Source: CAIWHR01 sp963786625 (lineage in GTDB: Bacteria > Pseudomonadota > Gammaproteobacteria > Burkholderiales > Casimicrobiaceae). From it: a DNA stretch of 64,000 bases. The position numbers and the translations under genes are program-made. The notes beneath the pieces are model-generated. The model ran no database searches, was not told where the DNA came from, and saw nothing but the letters and a program-made list of their open reading frames with translations. How positions within the stretch are numbered: the first letter of the stretch is position 1; the number at the start of each line of letters is the position of its first letter. Below, in pieces: positions 25,922 to 36,987 of the stretch. Location: assembly GCA_963786625.1 (NCBI GenBank), contig CAWAZS010000003.1, positions 1 through 64,000 of the forward strand, written 5' to 3'.

Positions 25922-27736
25922 GTGAAGCCGGCCGCCGGCTGCCGCCGTCGCTGTTGCCCTGGCGTGCCTCGGCATCGCCTGCCTCGCGGCGCCGGCCCAG
26001 GCGCAGGCCGACCCGAACAAGGTGCTGCGCGTCGCGTTTCCGGCGGCGGAGACCGGCTTCGACCCGCAGGCGGCCGGCGACGAGTATTCGAACAGCGTCA
26101 ATCGCGTGATCTTCGACACGCTCTACCGGTACGACTATCTCGCGCGGCCGTACAAGCTCGTCCCGAACACCGCGACGGCCATGCCGGAGATCTCGCGCCG
26201 ACGGCAAGACGTGGACGATCCGCATCCGGCCGGGCATCCATTTCACCGACGACCCGGCGTTCAAGGGACAGCGCCGGGAACTGACGGCCGCCGACTACGT
26301 GTACGCGATGAAGCGCGTGCTGGATCCCGGGATGCGCTCGAACTCGCTGCAGGCTCTCGACGGTCGCTTCGTCGGCGCGGAGGCCATCGTCGCGAAGGCC
26401 AAGGAGACTGGCAAGTTCGACTACGACGCGCCGATGGAGGGCCTGCAGGCCATCGACCGCTACACGCTGCAGCTCAAGCTCAACTTCGCCGACTACGAGC
26501 TCCTGTCGAATCTCACCACGGTCGCGACCGCGGGGATCGCGCGCGAGGTGGTCGAGGCGTACGCGGACGGCACCGGCTGGGTGATGGCGAATCCGGTGGG
26601 GACCGGGCCCTATCGCCTCAAGGACTGGCGCCGCGGACAGCGGATCGTGCTCGAGGCGAATCCGACGTTTCGCGACGAGTTCTATCCCGGAGAGCCATCA
26701 CCCCGACGATCGCGCGTTCGCGAAGCTCCACGGCAGGAAGCTGCCGCTGATGGGTCGCATCGAGATCAGCATCATCGAGGAATCGAATCCGCGGCTGCTC
26801 GCCTTCGAGCAGGGCGATCTCGACTACGTGGCGGTGCCGCCCGATCTCGTTTCCGAACGTGCTCGAGCCGGGCAACAAGCTGAAGCCGCGCCTCGCCAAG
26901 GAAGGGATCACGCTCGCGCGCGGCATCCAGCCCGCGATCACGTATTCGTTTTTCAACATGGAGGATCCGGTCGTCGGCGGCTACACGCCGGAGAAGATCG
27001 CGCTGCGGCGCGCGATCGGCATGGCCTACAACGTCGACGAGGAGATCCGCGTCCTCCGCGCGGGCCAGGCCGTGCCGGCCACGCAGCCGATGCCGCCGAA
27101 CGTCTCCGGCTACAACCCGAAGTTCGACGGCCACGCGAAGTTCGATCCGGCGGCGGCGAGAGCGCTGCTCGACAAGTTCGGCTACGTCGACCGCGACAAG
27201 GACGGCTGGCGCGACCTGCCGGACGGCAAGCCGCTCGTGCTGAAGATCGCGACCGGCACGGCCGCGCTCGACCGGCAATACAGCGAGCTGTGGCAGCGCA
27301 GCATGAACGCCGTCGGGCTGCGCGTCGAGTTCGCCAGCCAGAAGTTCGCCGACAACCTCAAGGCCGCGCGGCTCGGACAGCTGCAGATGTGGTTCCTCGG
27401 CAACATCAGCACGACGACCGAAGGCTTCGGGTTCCTCGGCGCTCCTCTACGGCGGCCACGCCGGTTTTTCCAATCTGGCCCGGTTCAAGCTTCCCGCGTT
27501 CGACCGGCTCTACGAGCAGGCGCGGGCGATGCCCGACGGACCGGAGCGAACGAAGATCCTGCAACGGATGTCCGAGCTCGTGACGATCTACGCCCCGTGG
27601 AATCTCCATGCGTATCGCTACGAGAACGTGCTCGTGCAGCCCTGGCTCGTCGGCTACAAGTACAACGCGTTCAACCGGCATCCCTGGGCCTACTATGACG
27701 TCGACAGCAAGCGGCGCAAGGCGGCGAGCCACGTAG
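25922..27736 (+). CDS. family 5 extracellular solute-binding protein (DppA/OppA type), copy 1
   Basis: Periplasmic binding protein for peptides or related solutes. With one inserted G removed near 25940, a GTG start at 25922 gives a signal peptide (AAVAVALACLGIACLAAPAQ) before ADPNKVLRVAFPAAETGFDP. The SBP_bac_5 hallmarks follow: VNRVIFDTLYRYDYLARPYK, RELTAADYVYAMKRVLDP, GPYRLKDWRRGQRIVLEANP, FNMEDPVVGGYTPEKIALRR and PWLVGYKYNAFN near the C-terminus. Shifts near 26195, 26690, 26865 and 27440 interrupt it. The stop is uncertain: TAG 27734-27736 needs one more shift; otherwise the frame runs on into the next gene. No permease or ATPase gene is nearby. It is closely related to the next gene. Confidence 0.85.
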
Positions 27737-27770
27737 CGCCGCCGCGCTGTCGCTGCCGCCGCCATTCCTC

Positions 27771-29567
27771 GTGGCGCTCGCGATCGGGGCGCTCCCGATG
27801 GCGTCGCCGGCCGCGGCGCAGCCGAAGTGGGCCGATCCGGCGAAGACGATCCGGGTGATGTTCCCCATCGCCGAGACCGGGTTCGACCCGCAGGCGACGT
27901 CCGACTACTACTCGAGCCACGTCGAGCGCGCGATCTTCGAGCCGCTGTACACGTTCGACTACCTCGCGCGGCCGCACCGGATCGTTCCGAACACCGCGGC
28001 GGCGATGCCCGAGATCTCGGCCGACGGCCGCACCTGGAAGATCCGCATCCGGCCGGGCATCCATTTCGCCGACGATCCGGCGTTCAAGGGCAGGAAGCGC
28101 GAGCTCGTCGCCGCCGACTACGTCTATTCGCTGAAGCGCCTGCTCGATCCGCGGATGCGCGCGCCGATGCTCTGGTTCCTCGACGGCAAGATCGCCGGCC
28201 GCGACGAGGTGCTCGGCCAAGGCGAAGCAGGCCGGCCGTCTCGACTACGACGCGCCGATGGAGGGACTGAAGGCGCTCGACCGCTACACGCTGCAGATCA
28301 CGCTGAAGGAGCCGGACTACGTGCTGCAGGGCTACCTGACGCAGATGCCGATGGCGGCGGTCGCGCGCGAGGTGATCGAGGCCTACGGCGACGCGTCCGG
28401 CTGGGCGATGGCGAACCCGGTCGGCACCGGCGCCGTACCGGCTCAAGGAGTGGCGGCGCGGGCAGAAGATCGTGCTCGAGGCGAACCCGAATTATCGCGA
28501 GGAGTACTTTCCGGAAACGCGGCGAGCCCGGGCGATCGCGAGCTCGTCGCGAAGATGAAGGGCAAGCGGCTGCCGCAGGTCGGCCGCATCGAGATCTCGA
28601 TCATCGAGGAGTCGAACCCGCAGCTCCTCGCGTTCGCGAGCGGCGAGCTCGACTACGTCAACGTTCCCGCCGACCTCGTCGGCAACGTGCTCGGCCCCGG
28701 CAACGCGCTCAAGGCCGAGTTCGCGGACAAGGGGGCGACGCTGCACCGCGTCACGCAGCCGGCGCTCTCCTACACCTACTTCAACATGGAGGATCCCGTC
28801 GTCGGCGGCTACACGCCGGACAGGATCGCGCTGCGCCGGGCGATGATCATGGGCTTCAACACCGAGGAGATGATCAGGGTCTGGTGGCAGGGCCAGGCGC
28901 TGGTCGCGACGCAGCCGATCCCGCCGGGCGTGCTCGGGCCACAACGCCGGGCTTCGTCGCGCGGGCGCCGTACGACCCGGCGGCGGCGAAGGCGCTGCTC
29001 GACAGGTTCGGCTACGTCGACCGCGACAAGGACGGCTGGCGCGACCTGCCGGACGGCAAGCCGTTCACGGTGGTGATGGCGTCGACGCCGTCGGGCGCGC
29101 GACCGCGAGCGCGACGAGCTGTGGAAGAAGAACATGACGCGCGCTCGGCATCCGGATCGATTTCCTCAAGCAGAAGTGGCCGGACCTGCTGAAGATGGGC
29201 CGCGCCGGGCAAGCTGCAGATGTGGCCGGTCGGCTGGATCAACACCTACGGCGAGGGCGATGCGTTCATGCAGCTCCTCTACAGCCGCAACATCGGGCAG
29301 TCGAACTACTCGCGCTTCGCGCTGCCCGAGTACGACGAGCTCTACCGGAAGACCAAGCGCCTTCCCGACGGGCCCGAGCGCAACGCGGTCTACCGCAAGA
29401 TGGCCGAGCTCGTCGCCGCCTACAACCCGTGGGATCTCGGCGTCTACCGGATCGAGAACACGCTCGTGCGGCCGTGGGTGCTCGGCTACAAGAAGCACGT
29501 GAACCTCGAGCACGCGTGGAAGTACCTCGACCTCGACCTGTCGGCGCGGCAACGGGCGGGGAAGTGA
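27771..29567 (+). CDS. family 5 extracellular solute-binding protein, copy 2
   Basis: A paralogue of the preceding gene in the same order of motifs: GALPMASPAAAQPKWADPAK (signal peptide end), VMFPIAETGFDPQATSDYYS, RELVAADYVYSLKRLLDP, GRIEISIIEESNPQLLAFAS, FNMEDPVVGGYTPDRIALRR, YVDRDKDGWRDLPDGKP and RPWVLGYKKHVNLEHAW. The GTG at 27771 is the first usable start in the signal-peptide frame but has no ribosome-binding site; the real start may lie 30-60 bases upstream beyond an indel. Shifts near 28220, 28430, 28515, 28940, 29100, 29140 and 29210 interrupt it. The tandem pair, without its own transporter subunits, probably feeds permeases encoded elsewhere. Confidence 0.83.
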
Positions 29568-30000
29568 TCGCGTCGGCGCAATCGGCGTTGCTCCGGCGCG
29601 ACAGTCGGCGCGTCTGCGCGTCGCCGGAAGGCGCCGCGACCGATTGCCGCGCCTCGCGCCTCGCGGCGTAACATTCGATCCATCAGCCACCTGATCGATC
29701 CGGAGACCCATGTTCAACGCGCGCACATTCCATTCCGCATCCGTCCGCAATCGCGGCCGGGACGGTCGCGCGCGCCGGCGGCAGCCTGCATTGCACGCTG
29801 GCAATCGCGACATGGCGCATCACGACCGTCTCGTTCCCGATTCGCCGCGGCGTGATGCGGTAATCGCCTGGCCGGAAGTCCCGCCAGGCAGCAGGCGGGA
29901 TCCGGATTCCTCAGCATTCGCACCCGCCTGTCCTTGCGAGTTTGTCGCCGCGCCGTTTGCGGCGCGTTCCGGCATTGCCGGAGATGAGGCAGGCACCATC
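29568..30000. other. non-coding or unexplained stretch before the MFS gene
   Basis: About 430 bases with no recognised gene. A short hairpin (TCCGGC-ATT-GCCGGA) lies near 29972-29986. The minus strand has an open frame reading GDYRITPRRIGNETVVMRH near 29810-29870, without a convincing start or family. The MFS frame is open upstream to 29710, but that part is arginine-rich and unlikely to be translated. Confidence 0.3.
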
Positions 30001-31274
30001 ATGTCGACGCTACAACGAAAATTCGGGCAGCTCTTCCGCGGCCTCTGGCGCCACCCGGAGTTCATGAAGCTCTGGACGTCGTGACGATCACGTCGTTCGG
30101 CGCGCAGATCACGAATCTCGCGCTGCCGCTGACCGCCGCGGTGCTGCTGCACGCGACGCCGTGGCAGATGGGCGTGCTGGTCGCGCTGGAGACGCTGCCG
30201 TTCGCGCTCGTGAGCCTGCACGCGGGCGTGCTGATCGATCGCGTGCGCAAGCTGCCGATCGTCATCGCCGCCGACGTCGGGCGCGGCGCCGCGCTGCTCG
30301 CGATTCCGGTCGCCGCGTACACCGGCACGCTGTCGATCGAGATCCTCTACGTCGTCGGCTTCCTCTGCGGCGTGCAGAACGTCGTCGGCGGCGCCGCGTA
30401 CCAGGTGCTGCTCGCGCAGATGGCCGGGCGCCGCCGGCTGGTCGAGGCGAACGCCAAGATCGCGCTCGGCGAGACGTCGGCGGCGCTGGTCGGCCCGGGA
30501 CTCGCCGGCGGGCTGATCCAGCTCGTGACGGCGCCGTTCGCGATCGTGCTCGACGCGTTGACGTTCTTCGTCTCCGCGCTGATGCTGCGGCGGATCCGCG
30601 CGCCGAACGACGTGCCGCATCCCGGGCCGAAGGCGTCGGTGGCCGCCGAGATCCACGAGGGCCTGACGCTCGTCTGGAACAACCGGACGCTGCTGGCGCT
30701 CGCGTGGCTCGCCGGGCTGTGGCAGATCCTGCACCACATGCAGCTCGCGGTGCTGATCCTGTTCGCGACGCGCGAGCTCGGCCTCTCCGCCGGCGCGATC
30801 GGCCTCGCCTACGCCTTCGGCGGGCTCGGCTGCGTGCTGGCGTCGGCGTTGGCGGAGCGGCTGTCGGCGCGCTTCGGCGTCGGGCCGGTCATCGTGCACG
30901 GCCTCGCGCTGACCGCGCTCGCCTGGCAGGCGTTCGGCCTGATTTCGGGTCCGGTCTGGTTCGCCACGCTCGCGCTCGGCTGCGCGATGCTGGTGTTCGA
31001 CTTCGGCGCCGTGCTCTTCGGGATCAACTACCTGGCGCTGCGGCAGGCGATCACGCCGGACCGGCTGCTGGGACGGATGACGGCGACGATGCGCTTCCTC
31101 ACGGTCGCGGCGGCGCCGCTCGGCTCGCTCGCCGGCGGCGCGCTCGCGACGGCGATCGGCCTGCGCGCGACGCTGCTCACGGTCGGCGTGCTGGCGCTGC
31201 TGCTGGTGGCCGGCGCGGTCATCTGGTCGCCGGTGCGGCGCCACCGCAAGCTGCCGGTGGTGGCCGGCGACTGA
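30001..31274 (+). CDS. MFS transporter (EntS-like exporter family)
   Basis: A twelve-helix major facilitator protein of about 424 residues. The start ATG 30001 gives MSTLQRKFGQLFRGLWRHPE, a typical amphipathic N-terminus. One lost base near 30079 must be restored so that FMKLWTSLTITSFGAQITNL reads through helix 1. Then come LHAGVLIDRVRKLPIVIAAD (the loop 2-3 MFS motif), GPGLAGGLIQLVTAPFAIVL, and a C-terminal half with AFGGLGCVLASALAERLSAR and QAITPDRLLGRMTATMRFL. The sequence type matches the EntS/MFS_3 exporters of siderophores and drugs. No siderophore genes are nearby, so the substrate is unknown. Confidence 0.88.
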
Positions 31275-31278
31275 TCGG

Positions 31279-32681
31279 CTACCCCAGCTGGAACGGGTAG
31301 ACCGCCGGCAGCCGCAGCATCGCGGTGAGCTCGTCGAGCGCGCGCCGCGACTCGTCGAGCAGCGCCGGGTCGCCGAGGTCCTCCGGCGCGAGCCGGTCGC
31401 GGTAGTGCGGCGGATCCAGCGCGTCGAGGTCGCCGGCGAGCGCGTCGTCGAGGAACACCCGCGCCGGATCGCCGCGCGCTCGGCCGGCGTCAGGTCGACG
31501 CGCAGCCGCAGGCACGCCGGGCCGCCGCCGTTGCGCATGCTCTGGCGCAGGTCGAACGCGAGCACCTCGGCGATCGGCCCGCCCTCGGCCAGCAGCGCGT
31601 CGAGATAGCGGGCGACGCGGTCGTTCTCCCGGCACTCGGCCGGCGCGACGAGCAGCAGCCGCCCGTCCGGGCGCGGCAGGAGCTGGCTGTTGAACAGGTA
31701 CGTCGCGACGGCGTCGTCGAGGCTCACCGCGGCCGCCGGCACGACGATCGGCGCGAACGCGGCGCCCACCCGCGCGCCGCAGCGCCGCCAGCACGCCGTC
31801 CTGGTTCGACCCACGCCTGCTCGTGGCAGAGGAGCGTGCCGCCGTCGCCGACGGCGATCACGTCGTTGTGGAAGACGCCGGCGTCGATCGCGTCCGGATT
31901 CTGCTGCGCGAACACCGTGCGCGCCGGATCGAGGCCGTGGCGGCGCGCGATCGCCGCCGAGGCCTCGCGCGTCTGGCGCGCGGATATTTCCGCGGCGGGG
32001 CCGGCCCGGTGCCGTACGCGGCGCGGCCGTAGACGAAGAGCTCGACGCCGGAGCGCCGGGCGCCGGCGCGAACCGCGTGTGGTTGGCCGCGCCTTCGTCG
32101 CCGAACTGCGGCGCGGCGGGCAGCGGATCGTGGACGACGAAGTGGCGCGCATCGGCGAAGATCGCGCGCAGCACGCGCGTCGTCGTCGGCGCCTCGAGCG
32201 AGCGGTGGAAGTGGCTGACGAGGTTCGCCGGCGTGAAGTGGACGCGGCCGTCGGCGGTGTCGGCCGACGGGCTCACCGTCGCGGCGTTCGCGACCCACAT
32301 CGCGGCCGCCGACGAGCACGCGGCGAGCAGCTCCGGGGCTTCCTGCGCGGCGCGCGCGACGACCTCGGCGTCGCGCCCGGCAAACCCCAGCGCGCGCAGC
32401 GCCGGCAGGTCCGGCCGCTCGTGCGGCGGCAGCACCGCCTGCCGGAAGCCGCGGGCGGCGAGCGCGCGCACCTTCGCGAGGCCCTGCAGCGCGGCCTCGC
32501 GCGGATTCGACACCCGCTGCGCGTTCCGCTCGGCCGCGAGATTGCCGCGCGCGAGCCCCGCGTAGTTGTGCGTCGGGCCGGGGATGCCGTCGAAGTTGAC
32601 GAGCGTCGCGATGCGATTGCCGCGGCGGCCGGCGATCGCGCGCTCGCGCCGCGGCCCCTCGGATTTCGCATTCGAACCCAT
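31279..32681 (-). CDS. astB: N-succinylarginine dihydrolase
   Basis: Second step of the arginine succinyltransferase pathway: succinylarginine to succinylornithine, with release of CO2 and two NH3. Clear family blocks are VNFDGIPGPTHNYAGLARGN near the N-terminus, ALGFAGRDAEVVARAAQEAP, MWVANAATVSPSADTADGRV, HFTPANLVSHFHRSLEA, and near the C-terminus QSMRNGGGPACLRLRVDLTP, which contains the catalytic Cys. Indels near 32065, 31985, 31810, 31775 and 31480 interrupt it; about 465 residues. ATG 32681 lies 6 bases after the astA stop. The V in VNFDGIP (GTG) is a possible later start. Confidence 0.9.
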
Positions 32682-32686
32682 GCCCG

Positions 32687-33729
32687 CTACCGGTCCTTCG
32701 GCGCGAGCGGCACCGCGCGCACCGTGTCGCCGTCGCCGACGCCGAGCGCCGGCGCGGCGTAGGGCAGCAGCGGAAAGCGGTCGACGCGGGCCGGCGCCTG
32801 CGCCAGGATCACGCGGAAATCGGCGAAGCGGCGGTTGGCGACCAGCCACAGGATGTCGTCGGTCAGGCTGTCGGGCACCGGGTCCTCCTCGCCGAGGTGC
32901 ACGGGCAGCACGACGCTCCTGCGCACGCGCGGATGTCGTCGCGGAAGCACTCGAGCGTCGGGCCGGCGTCGAAGATGTCGACGTAGCCTTCGTAGCGGAA
33001 GCCCTCCTGCTCGAGCAGCGTGCGCGCGGCGCGGGTGTCGTCGTGCACTTCGCCGATGACGGCGCGCGCGGATTCCGGCAGCAGGTTCACGTACACCGGG
33101 TGGCGCGGCATCAGCTCGGCGACGAACGACTTCTGGCCGATGCCGGTGAGGTAGTCGGCGGTCGAGTATTCCATCGCGAAGAAATGCCGCCCGAGGCCTT
33201 CCCAGAACGGGCTGCGGCCGTCGGCGTCGAGCCGGCCGCGCATCTCGGCGATGACCTTCGGCGCGAACCGGTCGGCGAATTCGGCGATGAACAGCAGGCG
33301 GCTCTTGGCGAGCAGCGGACCGTTCCTGGCGTGCCGGTGCGCCTGGTCGAGGAACAGCGAGCACAGCTCGGTGTGCGCGGTGTGGTCGTTGGCGAGGAAC
33401 AGCGTCGGCGCGACCGTGTAGACGTCGAGCGCGCGCGACGCGTGCACGAGCGTGCCGACGTGGAAGTGGTACCACGGCTCCGCGAGGCCGACGGCGGCCT
33501 CGATCGCCGCGATGCCGACGACGCGGTCGGTGCCCGCGTCGACCAGCACGAAGACGTAGCACTCGTCGGCGCGCGGCGCGCCGCCGGCGAACGACGCGAG
33601 CGAGCGCTCGATGCGCGCGGAGAGCCGGTCGCGGTCGGCGGGCAGCGTGGTGAGGCCGGTGCCGGTGCGCTCGGACAGCGCGAGCACCGCGGGCAGGTCG
33701 TCGCGCGCGATCGGCCGGACGAAGAACAA
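32687..33729 (-). CDS. astA: arginine N-succinyltransferase
   Basis: First enzyme of the pathway, transferring succinyl from succinyl-CoA to arginine. The protein starts MFFVRPIARDDLPAVLALSE and carries GLTTLPADRDRLSARIERSL, PWYHFHVGTLVHASRALDVY, FLANDHTAHTELCSLFLD, FFAMEYSTADYLTGIGQKSF and MPRHPVYVNLLPESARAVIG, all conserved in AstA. One extra base near 32925 must be removed. After it the frame continues to the short C-terminal segment ending VRAVPLAPKDR. About 346 residues. It lies 27 bases downstream of astC. Confidence 0.93.
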
Positions 33730-33756
33730 GGCGTTCCGGCGCCCGGGCGAGGCGCG

Positions 33757-34968
33757 CTAGACCAGCGCGCCGGTGAGCGCGGTCTCGAGGCGCGCGAGCC
33801 CCTCGAGGATCTCGTCGAGGCTGATCACGAGCGACGGCGCGATGCGCACGACGTCGGGGCCGGCGATGAGCAGCAGCAGTCCGGCGTCGCCGGCGGCCTT
33901 GACCACGTCCATCGCCTTGCCCTTCCACGGCGCGTCGAGCTCGCCGCCGATCCAGACGCCTTCGCCGCGCAGGTCGGAGAACACGCGGCGGCGCACGTTG
34001 ATCGCCTTCAGCCCTTCCATGAACAGCGCGTGCCGCGCCTTCACGCCGTCCAGCACCTCGGTCGTGTTGATGACGTCGAACACCGCGCCGGCGACGGCGC
34101 AGGCGAGCGGGTTGCCGCCGTAGGTGGTGCCGTGCACGCCGACCGAGAACGCGCTCGCGATTTCGGTCGTGGTCAGCATCGCGCCGACGGGAAAGCCGCC
34201 GCCCAGGCCCTTGGCGCTGGTCAGGATGTCCGGGACGATGCCCTTCTGCATGTACGAGAACAGCGTGCCGGTGCGCCCCATCCCGCTCTGGATCTCGTCG
34301 AGGATCAGCAGCGCGCCGTGCGCGGCGCAGAGCCGCCGCGCCGCCTGCAGGTATTCGGGCGTGGCCGGCGTCATGCCGCCTTCGCCCTGCATCGGCTCGA
34401 GGATCACCGCGCAGATCTCGGCGCCGTGCTGCGGCGAACTCGCGCTCGAGCGCCGCGATGTCGTTGTACGGCAGGTGCGTGATGCCGGCGGGGTTCGGAC
34501 CGAATCCGCTCGAGTACTTCGGCTGGCCGCCGGCCGTCACCGTGAACAGCGTGCGGCCGTGGAAGGCGTTGACGCCGCGATCACGCGGATCTTCTGCGCG
34601 CCGTGCCGGTCGTGCGCGTAGCGGCGGGCGAGCTTCAGCGCCGCCTCGTTGGCCTCGGCGCCCGAGTTGCAGAAGAACACGCGCTCGGCGAACGTCGCGT
34701 CGATCAGGCGCTTGGCGAGCCGCAGCGCCGGCTCGTTGGTGAGCCAGTTGGACACGTGCCAGAGCTTCCCGGCCTGCTCGGTCAGCGCCTTCACCAGCAC
34801 CGGGTGGCAGTGGCCGAGCGCGGTGACGGCGACCCCGCTCGCGAAGTCGATGTACATCCGGCCGTCCTGGTCCCAGACGCGCGAGCCTTCGCCGCGGACC
34901 GGGACGAACGACGCCGGCGCATAGCACGGGACCATCCACTGGTCGAACATCTCGCGCGTCACGGGCAT
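33757..34968 (-). CDS. astC: succinylornithine/acetylornithine transaminase
   Basis: PLP-dependent class III aminotransferase converting succinylornithine to succinylglutamate semialdehyde. MPVTREMFDQWMVPCYAPAS matches the AstC/ArgD N-terminus. SGAEANEAALKLARRYAHDR, LILDEIQSGMGRTGTLFSYM and the PLP-lysine motif ILTSAKGLGGGFPVGAML are intact. Indels near 34580 and 34435 interrupt the middle (GVNAFHGRTLFTVTAGG region). The start is 34968 by homology. An upstream ATG at 35056, seven bases after the ridA stop, would add about 30 residues if one indel is corrected. It follows ridA and precedes astA. Confidence 0.92.
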
Positions 34969-35062
34969 CGTGGCGGCGGTACCGGACGCGAGTGCGACGT
35001 CGCGGCGCGACGTCGTCGGCGACGACGGCCTTGGCGGCGGCGGTCAGCGTCGTCATGGCGGC

Positions 35063-35431
35063 TCAGGATGCGCGGACCGGGCAGGCCGCGACGACCTGGA
35101 TCTCGACGCGGTACTCGGGCGCGGCGAGCTTCGCCTCGACGGTCGCGCGCGCCGGCGTGTGCCCCGGCACGACCCAGCGCTCCCACACGGCGTTCATCGC
35201 GGCGAAGTCGCCGATGTCGGGCAGGTAGATCGTCGCCGACAGGATCTTCGTCTTGTCGGAGCCGGCTTCGGCGAGCAGCGAGTCGATCAGCGCCAGCACC
35301 TGCTGCGTCTGGCCGGAGACGTCCGCCGTCGGGTCGTCGGCGACCTGTCCGGCGAGATAGGCGGTGCCCGAGGCGTGGTGGATCACGAGCCCCGAAAGGC
35401 GCTTGCCGACGTGCCGGCGTTCGATGGTCAT
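35063..35431 (-). CDS. RidA family protein (2-iminoacid/enamine deaminase)
   Basis: An intact 122-residue protein of the RidA/YjgF fold, which hydrolyses reactive enamine/imine intermediates released by PLP enzymes. The conserved GTAYLAGQVADDPTADVSGQ, ILSATIYLPDIGDFAAMNAV and PARATVEAKLAAPEYRVEI (with the substrate-carboxylate-binding Arg) are present. The start at 35431 has GGGGA eight bases upstream. It is the first gene of a ridA-astC-astA-astB operon, so it likely protects against the transaminase's by-products. Confidence 0.9.
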   Translation of the reverse strand: MTIERRHVGKRLSGLVIHHASGTAYLAGQVADDPTADVSGQTQQVLALIDSLLAEAGSDKTKILSATIYLPDIGDFAAMNAVWERWVVPGHTPARATVEAKLAAPEYRVEIQVVAACPVRAS

Positions 35432-35731
35432 GGTGCGATCCCCGAGAAGCGCGCCGGCTTGCCGGCGCGTGGCGAGCATTGTAAACCGTCTCGTCAGCAG
35501 GTTGGGCGCCGAACGCGCGCCGCGAGAGGGATCGAAACTCCATTCGTTTATCCACGGGCGCGGAGCGATCCTGCGGCGAATGCAAGTTTCGCAACTCACC
35601 GGCGAATCCGGGCGAGCGGGTACGACCGTCGCGTGCGGCAATTGACATGGCGGTGCCCGGCGCGAGACGATCGCCTCTCGTTGCGCGATTCGCCACACAT
35701 TGCCGGCAGCGAGCGGAAAAGGACGCGTTCC
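35432..35731. promoter_or_regulatory. divergent intergenic region ridA / TctC
   Basis: About 300 bases without a gene, holding the outward signals of the ridA-ast operon (minus) and the TctC gene (plus). A TTGACA occurs on the plus strand at 35642-35647, but no convincing -10 follows at 16-18 bases. No clear operator is seen. Confidence 0.3.
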
Positions 35732-36733
35732 ATGAATGCACCGACCCTGTACGCCGTCCGCGGCATCGCCGCCGGGCTGGCCGCTTTCTTCGCGCTCACT
35801 GTCGGCGGCGCCGCTCACGCGCAGACCTATCCGTCGAAGCCGGTCCGGCTCCTCGTGCCGCTCGCCGCCGGCAGCACCGCCGACATCGTTTCGCGCTTCG
35901 CGGCGCAGGAGCTCGGCACGGCGCTCGGCCAGTCGGTCGTCGTCGAGAACAGGCCGGGCGCCGGCGGCACGATCGCGATGGCGGAGCTCGCGCGCGCGGC
36001 CCCGGACGGCTACACGATCGCGTTCGCGTCGCAGGGCACGCTGGTGTTCAACCAGGCGATCTACGCGAACCCCGGCTACGACTCGACGAAGGACTTCGCG
36101 CCGGTGTCGTTCGTCGGCGGCGTATCGAACGTGATGATCGTGCCGCCCGGCGAGCGCCGCGACCAAGCCCGCGGACGTCGATCGCGGAAGCGAAGGCAAA
36201 ACCCGGCCAGCTCACGTTCTCGTCGGGCGGCAGCGGGACGAGCCACCACCTGTCCGGCGTGCTGTTCGGCCGCATCACGGGCACCGACCTCGTGCACGTG
36301 CCGTACAAGGGCGCGCCGCAGGGCGTGCTGGCCGTGATGACGGGCGAGGTGCACGATGGGCTTCTTCAACACGCCCACGGTGATCGGCCAGATCAAGGAC
36401 GGCAAGGTGAAGGCGCTCGGAGTCACGAGCCTCAAGCGCTCGCCGCTGCTGCCGAACGTGCCGACGCTCGACGAGCAGGGCGTCAAGGGCTACGAGGTCA
36501 ACACCTGGTTCGGCTTCGTCGCGCCGGCCCGCACGCCGCCCGAGGTCGTCGCGCGGCTCAACACGGAGCTCAACCGGATCTTCGCGTCGCGCCGAGGCGA
36601 GGGACAAGCTCGGCCCGCAGGGATTCGACCTCGCGCCGCCGATGGCGCCCGCCGGCGTTCGCCAAGGTGATCGCCGACGACCTCGCGACGCTGGGTGCCG
36701 ATCGTCAAGGCGTCGGGCGCGGCGGCGAACTGA
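35732..36733 (+). CDS. Bug/TctC-family tripartite tricarboxylate transporter substrate-binding protein
   Basis: A periplasmic binding protein of the large Bug family of Burkholderiales. The signal peptide ends at AHAQ. Then come TYPSKPVRLLVPLAAGSTAD, GQSVVVENRPGAGGTIAMAE, PDGYTIAFASQGTLVFNQAI, FSSGGSGTSHHLSGVLFGR, VHVPYKGAPQGVLAVMTGEV and NTWFGFVAPARTPPEVVARL, all family signatures. AAGGA precedes the ATG. Single-base shifts near 36150, 36350, 36595, 36655 and 36700 are needed to reach the natural C-terminus at TGA 36731-36733, for about 332 residues. Like most Bug proteins it is an orphan without TctAB. The ligand is unknown. Confidence 0.88.
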
Positions 36734-36777
36734 CGGTCGACCATCACCTTCGGCGTCCATGATCGACGTGGACTTGC

Positions 36778-36987
36778 GAAGCGGACAACCTCGCCGAACC
36801 GCTCTATCGCGGCTTGATGCGGTCGCTCGCTGCCACGGGCGCCCAGGCGTAGGCGCTGGTCGCCTTCCGTCGCTTTCGCGAGCTTCTCTCCGCCGTTCTC
36901 GGCCTCAAGCCATCGGCTGAGACCGAACGACTGTACGGGGAAATCACGTCCGGCGCGCTCCCGCAGGACGCTGCTCGGCCGGCGTAG
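36778..36987 (+). pseudogene. fragment of a BTAD-domain regulator (C-terminal end)
   Basis: In one frame the plus strand reads EADNLAEPLYRGLMRSLAAT, then a TAG in place of an expected Glu codon (near 36855). It continues ALVAFRRFRELLSAVLGLKP and SAETERLYGEIT, to a TAG at 36985-36987. This is the typical end of the bacterial transcriptional activator domain (BTAD) found in SARP regulators and cyclase-ATPase-BTAD proteins. No start or other domain remains, and the tail overlaps the aminopeptidase gene on the other strand. I see it as a relic. Confidence 0.65.

Noticed and set aside
29820..32849. 1009-codon minus-strand frame running from the AstB region through the MFS gene
   Set aside because: Only its first part is the AstB frame; after the AstB frameshift it is the shadow of the MFS gene and is charge-rich and repetitive.
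35642..35664. TTGACA as a -35 box upstream of the TctC gene
   Set aside because: No acceptable -10 hexamer follows at 16-18 bases, so a promoter cannot be claimed from this match alone.
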